From Gemmatimonadota bacterium (GTDB lineage: Bacteria > Gemmatimonadota > Gemmatimonadetes > Gemmatimonadales > GWC2-71-9), in the NCBI GenBank assembly GCA_003222235.1, contig QHVD01000003.1, forward strand, positions 1-18,083: DNA of 18,083 nt, in the 5' to 3' direction. The notes beneath the pieces were generated by a model. It was given only the letters and a program-made list of their open reading frames with translations. It was not told the DNA's origin and made no database searches. A program made the translations under genes and the position numbers. Positions 13,966 through 18,083 of the stretch are shown piece after piece (positions within the stretch are counted from its first letter, which is position 1; each line of letters starts with the position of its first letter).

Positions 13966-15155
13966 GCTTGCGAACCCGGCTCGAGGCCGAGCTCGACCAG
14001 TTCAAGCGCGACGGCGTCTACAAGCGCCTCAACTACCTCGCCTCCCCCCAGGACAGCCGCGTTCAGATGGAAGGGCGTGGCGAGGTCGTGATCCTGTCCT
14101 CGAACAACTACCTCGGCCTCTGCAACGTCCCCGAGGTGATCGCGGCCGGCAAGCGCGCCCTCGACCGGTTCGGCGCCGGCACGGGGTCGGTGCGCTTCAT
14201 TTGCGGGACGTTCACCATCCACCGTGAGCTGGAACAGGCGCTCGCCCATCTGGTGGGCTGCGAAAGCTCCCTCACGTACGCGAGCTGCTGGAACGCGAAC
14301 GAGGGGCTGTGCCCCACGCTGCTCGGCGAACAGGATATCGTGATCTCCGACCAGCTGAACCATGCCTCGATCATCGACTCGATCCGTCTCGCGAAGACCA
14401 TCACGAGATGCCAGACCGCGGTTTACAAGCATGCCGACATGGCGGACCTGGACGACCGGCTCAAGGCGGCGAGGGATGCGCGGCTCAGGCTGATCTTCAC
14501 CGACGGTGTGTTTTCGATGGAGGGCGACATCGCGAAGCTGCCCGACATCGTGGCGCTCGCACAGCGGTATGACGCCGTCGTGGCGGTCGATGACTCCCAC
14601 GCTACGGGCGTCCTGGGGCAGACCGGGCGAGGCACCGCCGAGCACTACGGCATGCTGGGTCAGGTGGACATCATCACATCCACGCTCGGCAAGGCACTCG
14701 GAGGCGCCGCAGGTGGGTTCACGGCTGGCCCGGCGGCGCTCACCGACTACCTCACCCAGCGCTCCCGCCCCCAGCTCTTCAGCAACGCCCTTCCCCCCAC
14801 GGTGGCGGGAAGCGCCCTCGCAGCGATCCGCCATCTCGAGGCGCACCCACAACTCGTCGAGCGGCTGCGCCAAAACGCGGGCTACTTCCGCGAGCAGCTC
14901 GCCGCCCTCGGGTTCAGGCCCCTCCTTGGGGAGACGCCGATCGTACCCGTCATCCTGGGCGAAACCGCCGCGGCGATGCAGATGAGCGACATGCTATTGC
15001 GCGAGGGGGTCTTCGTCACCGGATTCGGCTACCCGGTGGTCCCACAAGGACAGGCCCGGGTTCGTTGCCAACTCTCAGCCGCCCACACTCGCGACGACCT
15101 CGACTTCGCGCTCCAGGCGTTCAAGCGAGTCGGTACCAAGCTGGGGCTGATTTAG
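13962..15155 (+). CDS. kbl: 2-amino-3-ketobutyrate CoA ligase (glycine C-acetyltransferase)
   Basis: Kbl splits 2-amino-3-ketobutyrate with CoA into glycine and acetyl-CoA, completing threonine catabolism begun by Tdh. The 397-residue fold-type I PLP enzyme belongs to the alpha-oxoamine synthase family. SSNNYLGL is at 46-53, NHAS near 133-136 carries the His that stacks on PLP, VDDSHATGVLG begins at 209, and the Schiff-base Lys is K244 in TSTLGKALGG. The length is as usual for the family. It begins inside the last codons of tdh (ATGA). No clear terminator follows; the downstream bases contain a short direct repeat TTCGGGT, twice, 11 bases apart. Confidence 0.95.
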   Translation: MSLRTRLEAELDQFKRDGVYKRLNYLASPQDSRVQMEGRGEVVILSSNNYLGLCNVPEVIAAGKRALDRFGAGTGSVRFICGTFTIHRELEQALAHLVGCESSLTYASCWNANEGLCPTLLGEQDIVISDQLNHASIIDSIRLAKTITRCQTAVYKHADMADLDDRLKAARDARLRLIFTDGVFSMEGDIAKLPDIVALAQRYDAVVAVDDSHATGVLGQTGRGTAEHYGMLGQVDIITSTLGKALGGAAGGFTAGPAALTDYLTQRSRPQLFSNALPPTVAGSALAAIRHLEAHPQLVERLRQNAGYFREQLAALGFRPLLGETPIVPVILGETAAAMQMSDMLLREGVFVTGFGYPVVPQGQARVRCQLSAAHTRDDLDFALQAFKRVGTKLGLI

Positions 15156-15181
15156 TTTCGGGTTGTATTCGGGTCAATTGG

Positions 15182-15198
15182 CTTGAAGTAATTTCAAG
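15182..15198. promoter_or_regulatory. Small palindrome, possible operator upstream of the outer-membrane gene
   Basis: CTTGAA (15182-15187) and TTCAAG (15193-15198) form a perfect 6-bp inverted repeat around GTAAT in the 158-base kbl-barrel gap. It is unusually AT-rich for the window. It is too weak for a terminator and could be a regulator site. No clear sigma70 promoter is visible in this gap. Confidence 0.3.
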
Positions 15199-15260
15199 GT
15201 GTATGCGGTTAAGCCGAAGGAGTATCGCGCATTCCGACCGAACCTCCTATTTTGTGGTCC

Positions 15261-15286
15261 CCCCCCGCACCGCCTTGAGCGGGGGG
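15261..15286 (+). other. C-run/G-run hairpin in the leader of the outer-membrane protein gene
   Basis: A run of eight C (15259-15266) followed by GC pairs with GC plus six G (15279-15286), giving an 8-bp all-GC stem (CCCCCCGC with GCGGGGGG) and a 10-base loop. It ends 13 bases before the GGAGGAG ribosome-binding site (15300-15306) of the next gene. It may stabilise the mRNA or tune access to the ribosome site, and the homopolymer runs could vary in length. Confidence 0.5.
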
Positions 15287-15313
15287 AAAGTCTCGTCCTG
15301 GAGGAGTCGTCCC

Positions 15314-16579
15314 ATGCGGGCAGTCACTGTGGTAGGGGCGTTGCTGGCGGGCGGAGCATCCACGCTGAGCGCCCAGCACGCGCACCAGGTGGAGTTAGGG
15401 GGGTTCGGCACCTACACCCGGTACGACAAGGCTTTCCAGCTCGACAACCAGTTCGGCGGCGGCGGGCGGGTCGGGTTCTTTCTCAGCAATGCTCTCGGCC
15501 TGGAGCTGGATGGAACCCTTACATACCCGAACCCGACAGCCGGCGGCACACACGCACAGATGCGGTGGGCCAGCGCGAGCCTGGTGCTCAATTCGGGCGG
15601 CGATAGGAACATCCTGTACCTGCTCGGCGGCTACTCGCGGATGGACAATGGGGTCAACGCGCCGTACAACTTCGTCCTCAATGCCGCCCACGCCGGCATC
15701 GGCGACCGGATCTTCATCACCGACCGATTCGCCCTCCGCCTCGAGGCCCGGGGCTATTACTCGCCCGACTCGGCGTTCGGCAAAACCTCGAGCACCCACA
15801 TTCTGGGGTCGGTCGGTCTCTCGTACTTCTTCTTCGGCGGGCCTCCGGCGGAGAAGGCCCCGGAGATCCCGAAGGCACGGCGCGACTCGATCGTGGCCGC
15901 CGGGGGCAAGGTCCCCGAACGACCCCGTCCGCGGCCCGGTGGTGGGGGCGGGGGAGGCGGAGGTCGTGCTTCGTACGAGCAACGCACCGGCGATTGGACT
16001 CACAAGTGGTTCTGGGGCGGCCAGGGCGGCATCATGTCCGTGAAGACGAACCTCGAGAGCATTTCCTTCCAGCCGACGGTAGGGGGACACTGGTTGATCA
16101 CCGGCACGGAGGCGGCGATGTACGTGAGCTACGACCAGGCAGTATTCATCTCGCCGCAGCAGTGGTTCGTGTTGGCCAGCCCCAACCTGGGCGGCACGTT
16201 CAAGTTCGACGGCGTGCGCCGGGTCATGGCCGGCATGCTCGCCTTTCCGGTGAGGCAACGGATCGAACCGTTCGGCGGCGGCGGCTTTGCCATCATGCAG
16301 GCGCGGGGGATCGAAGCCACGACGGGGAGCTGCCTGGGCTGCGCGTCGAGCTCCGACAGCTCGGTGGTGCTTGCGGCCGCCAACAACCAGGGGACCCGCG
16401 CGTTCGTCTGGATCATGGGTGGCATCGACATCAACCAGGGGCGGCTGGCACTATTCGGCCACTACATCCTGACGTCGTCCTCCGGCAACTTCGCGATCCA
16501 GGGCTCGACCAACACGATCCAAGGCGGGATCCGCTACTCCCTAGGGAGCGCCAAGGAGGTGCTTACCGAGGGGCACTGA
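15314..16579 (+). CDS. Outer-membrane beta-barrel-like protein with two barrel regions and a poly-Gly linker
   Basis: The 421-residue protein starts at ATG 15314 behind an excellent ribosome-binding site (GGAGGAG, 7 bases before the ATG). A signal peptide (1-20, cut after LSA before QHAHQ) sends it out of the cytosol. Residues about 25-175 read as amphipathic strands of an OmpA-like eight-strand barrel ([12 protein letters not shown] at the start, [15 protein letters not shown] at the end). A Pro/Arg/Gly linker (178-220) contains nine consecutive Gly at about 209-217. A second strand-rich region (228-412) ends [12 protein letters not shown], typical of a barrel's last strand. Function is unknown; a structural or surface role is likely. 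A CLGC pair near 334-337 could form a disulfide. The 3' end overlaps the reconstructed end of the convergent glycosylase gene by 39 bases. Confidence 0.8.
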   Translation: MRAVTVVGALLAGGASTLSAQHAHQVELGGFGTYTRYDKAFQLDNQFGGGGRVGFFLSNALGLELDGTLTYPNPTAGGTHAQMRWASASLVLNSGGDRNILYLLGGYSRMDNGVNAPYNFVLNAAHAGIGDRIFITDRFALRLEARGYYSPDSAFGKTSSTHILGSVGLSYFFFGGPPAEKAPEIPKARRDSIVAAGGKVPERPRPRPGGGGGGGGGRASYEQRTGDWTHKWFWGGQGGIMSVKTNLESISFQPTVGGHWLITGTEAAMYVSYDQAVFISPQQWFVLASPNLGGTFKFDGVRRVMAGMLAFPVRQRIEPFGGGGFAIMQARGIEATTGSCLGCASSSDSSVVLAAANNQGTRAFVWIMGGIDINQGRLALFGHYILTSSSGNFAIQGSTNTIQGGIRYSLGSAKEVLTEGH

Positions 16580-17129
16580 CACCCACGGCGAGCCTTCGAT
16601 TACAAAGCGGAGCGGCCACTCGGCCGCGCGTGAGATGCCGATACGCGGCGTCGCGACGACGGGGAGTCGCTGTCTCGCCGGTCCGCGCACGATCCGCAAC
16701 GGTCCGCGTTGCAGGGACACCCCGTCCAATCGCCCTGGCCGGTCCGGAGCACAGGCGCTCGTCGGAAACGCCGCCGCGGCGCCGGCGCATGGTCTCGAGA
16801 CCGTCCAGTGGCTCGAGGGCGTGAATCAAGACGGCGGCTGGGAATCCCTCCGCTTCCGTCACCGCGTTCAAGCACCAGTGCATGCCGTAAGTGAAGTACA
16901 CGTACGCGGTGCCGGGGGGGCCGAACAGGCTCTCGTTGCGCCCGGTGCGGCGGGCGCCGTAGCCGTGGCAGGCAGGGTCCTCGGGGCCGACGTACGCCTC
17001 GGTCTCAACGACCCGGCCGGCGACCACCCGCCCCCCGACCTCGCTGATCAGGACCTGGCCTAAAAGCCTACGCGCGACCTCGGAAGTCGGTCGCGCGTAG
17101 AATGATGCTGGAAGTGGCGAATCCCTCAC
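16541..17129 (-). pseudogene. mpg: 3-methyladenine DNA glycosylase (Aag/MPG family), apparently frameshifted
   Basis: Aag enzymes excise alkylated purines. The N-terminal two thirds is clear from GTG 17129: [36 protein letters not shown] with the catalytic Glu, [27 protein letters not shown], and LCSGPAR. From there the frame runs into a low-complexity Arg-rich tail that stops at 16563. The correct C-terminus lies in another frame (about 16729 to the stop at 16541), with [16 protein letters not shown] and [14 protein letters not shown]. Between LCSGPAR and [11 protein letters not shown] the usual short helix segment (consensus like LTQALG) is missing, so a small deletion that is not a multiple of three fits best. 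This is either a true pseudogene or an assembly/sequencing error. Its start is coupled (GTGA) to the upstream gene. Confidence 0.8.
17068..17100. repeat. Perfect 12-bp inverted repeat inside the start of the glycosylase gene
   Basis: CTACGCGCGACC (17068-17079) and GGTCGCGCGTAG (17089-17100) are perfect complements around a 9-base loop. They lie over codons about 10-20 of the glycosylase ([11 protein letters not shown]). In the mRNA this would be a strong hairpin some 30 bases after the start codon. Confidence 0.8.
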
Positions 17130-18083
17130 TCGCCAATCAGCCCCCGTTTCACTCTCGTCCAGAAGGACTCGCCCCCGCCCCCGCCCGCTGTCCCTTCGCC
17201 TTCCGAGTCCCTGCCTTCGCGCTCCGGCGATGGCGATGGCTCTCGTGCCGCTGGGGCCGCGGGTGGCTCAGGTGGCGCCGCGTGTGAGAGCGATTCCTGC
17301 GCCTCTCGAGCCGGACGGCTCAGCCGTCCCTCGGAGTCGGAGCGTCCACGGCCACTGCGTCCACGGCCACCCCTGCGGCTGCGGCCCCGCTCACCGCGCT
17401 CCCCGGGTTCTCCTTGCTCCCGCTCGGTGCGGGCAGGGGCCCCCCCTCCCCCTCCCCCTCCCCCGCCGCCACGCCCACGCCCGCCGCGACCACTCCCCCC
17501 CCGGCCCCGCCCCGCTCCCCTGCGCTCCTCTTCGGTCGGTGCGGAGCCGGGCACGCCGCCCGCCGCGGGTGGACTGTCGGTCCCCAAGGTCTCAGGGACC
17601 ACGGGGCGCGTCGGGATCAGCTCGATCCGCGGTTTGAAGTTGGGATCCACCTCGACGACCCCGATCTTCTGTACCTCAGGGGGCGGCACGCGCAGTCCCC
17701 GCGAACCGCGGCGGAACCGGGCGCTGCGGGCGGGGATTCCAGCCAGCGGCGCGGGCTGGGACGCCACTGCGGGCGCGACCGAGCTCGCCTGTAATGGCTC
17801 CTCGTCTCCGGCCTCCCGCTCGTCTTCCGCACCTTCGTCCGCCTGAGGCTCCGCCTCCGGCTGCGCGGCGACCACCGCCTCGGGCCGCAACCTCACGGCA
17901 TAGGCGCCGTCGTCCTCCTTGGACAGGTCGATGATTTCGGCGTCGTGGGCCTGGCGCAGCAGCTTGGGGAAGCGCTCGCGCTCGAGCGGCTCGGCTTCAG
18001 CCCCCAGCTCGATCATCGTGTCGCGCAGCTCGTCCGCGCTAACGGACTTGTCGCTCCCGCCGAGTCGGAACAGCGCCTGCTTG
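17126..18083 (-). CDS. Probable RNA-binding protein: winged-helix-like domain plus RGG-rich tail (5' end outside window)
   Basis: The frame is open to the right edge; 318 residues are seen. The first 70 ([21 protein letters not shown], then [30 protein letters not shown] sequence, then YAVRL) resemble an OST-HTH/LOTUS winged helix, as found after NYN nuclease domains. That assignment is tentative. Next come an acidic/Pro-Ala linker, a conserved-looking block ([20 protein letters not shown] at about 136-155) and a long Gly/Arg region (about 187-250) with RGRGG motifs and ten consecutive Gly. The extreme end, [14 protein letters not shown], is again ordered and basic. RGG repeats are typical RNA binders. 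The stop overlaps the glycosylase GTG (GTGA), so the two are co-translated. Confidence 0.65.
   Translation of the reverse strand, partial: KQALFRLGGSDKSVSADELRDTMIELGAEAEPLERERFPKLLRQAHDAEIIDLSKEDDGAYAVRLRPEAVVAAQPEAEPQADEGAEDEREAGDEEPLQASSVAPAVASQPAPLAGIPARSARFRRGSRGLRVPPPEVQKIGVVEVDPNFKPRIELIPTRPVVPETLGTDSPPAAGGVPGSAPTEEERRGAGRGRGGSGRGGRGRGGGGGGGGGGAPARTEREQGEPGERGERGRSRRGGRGRSGRGRSDSEGRLSRPAREAQESLSHAAPPEPPAAPAAREPSPSPEREGRDSEGEGTAGGGGGESFWTRVKRGLIGE

Noticed and set aside
15259..15286. C/G-run hairpin as the intrinsic terminator of kbl
   Set aside because: It lies over 100 bases after the kbl stop, is followed by AAAG rather than T residues, and sits just before a strong ribosome site, so a leader structure fits better.

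Overview
This is an 18-kb stretch of high-GC bacterial chromosome with very strong third-position G/C in the coding frames. Housekeeping genes (rho, ruvX, mltG, thiE, aroH, rlmI-type methyltransferase, tdh-kbl) sit beside an outer-membrane beta-barrel-like protein with a cleavable signal peptide. This points to a diderm, probably soil or sediment bacterium. The mixture of gene types is compatible with Gemmatimonadota, but that is an inference from style and not a proof. I see no rRNA, tRNA, CRISPR array, prophage or insertion sequence. No stretch above about 160 bases lacks a gene.

Layout. Positions 2-97 hold the tail of a + strand gene. Then, on the minus strand, come a two-gene unit (a 94-residue unknown and a 63-residue stand-alone histidine-kinase-like DHp segment, TGATG overlap) and a 368-residue site-2 (M50) protease. 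The protease is divergent from rho, which has a good sigma70-type promoter. The + strand then reads rho, ruvX, mltG. thiE lies on the minus strand, overlapping the end of mltG by 50 bases, and its ATG overlaps the ATG of divergent aroH within one CATG palindrome. A tight + strand operon follows: aroH, rlmI-like methyltransferase, cation diffusion facilitator and a degenerate methyltransferase-like protein. Next come a small conserved-looking ORF with a hairpin behind it and a large Cys-type formate dehydrogenase-like molybdoenzyme that stands without partner subunits. An SDR-tdh-kbl operon for threonine catabolism and a two-domain outer-membrane protein with a poly-Gly linker follow. The right end is minus strand: a probable RNA-binding RGG-rich protein (5' end outside the window), translationally coupled to a 3-methyladenine DNA glycosylase gene that looks frameshifted.

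The most unusual signal is a set of short tandem arrays at gene junctions: 8-mers between rho and ruvX, 7-mers at the start of mltG, 7-mers at the end of the formate dehydrogenase gene, and a one-armed 7-mer array between the SDR gene and tdh. The first three are palindromic, with a G-rich arm starting at or overlapping the upstream stop codon and a C-rich complementary arm downstream. The unit differs at each locus, yet the two arms of one locus match. One array is read through as part of the MltG N-terminus, one supplies the last codons of the formate dehydrogenase, and the distal arm of that same array appears to carry the -35 box of the SDR operon.

Several genes (aroH, formate dehydrogenase, SDR) lack a Shine-Dalgarno sequence but have a TANNNT box 7-9 bases before the ATG with a passable -35 element upstream, suggesting leaderless transcripts. 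All functional statements are from reading motifs by eye; no searches were run.
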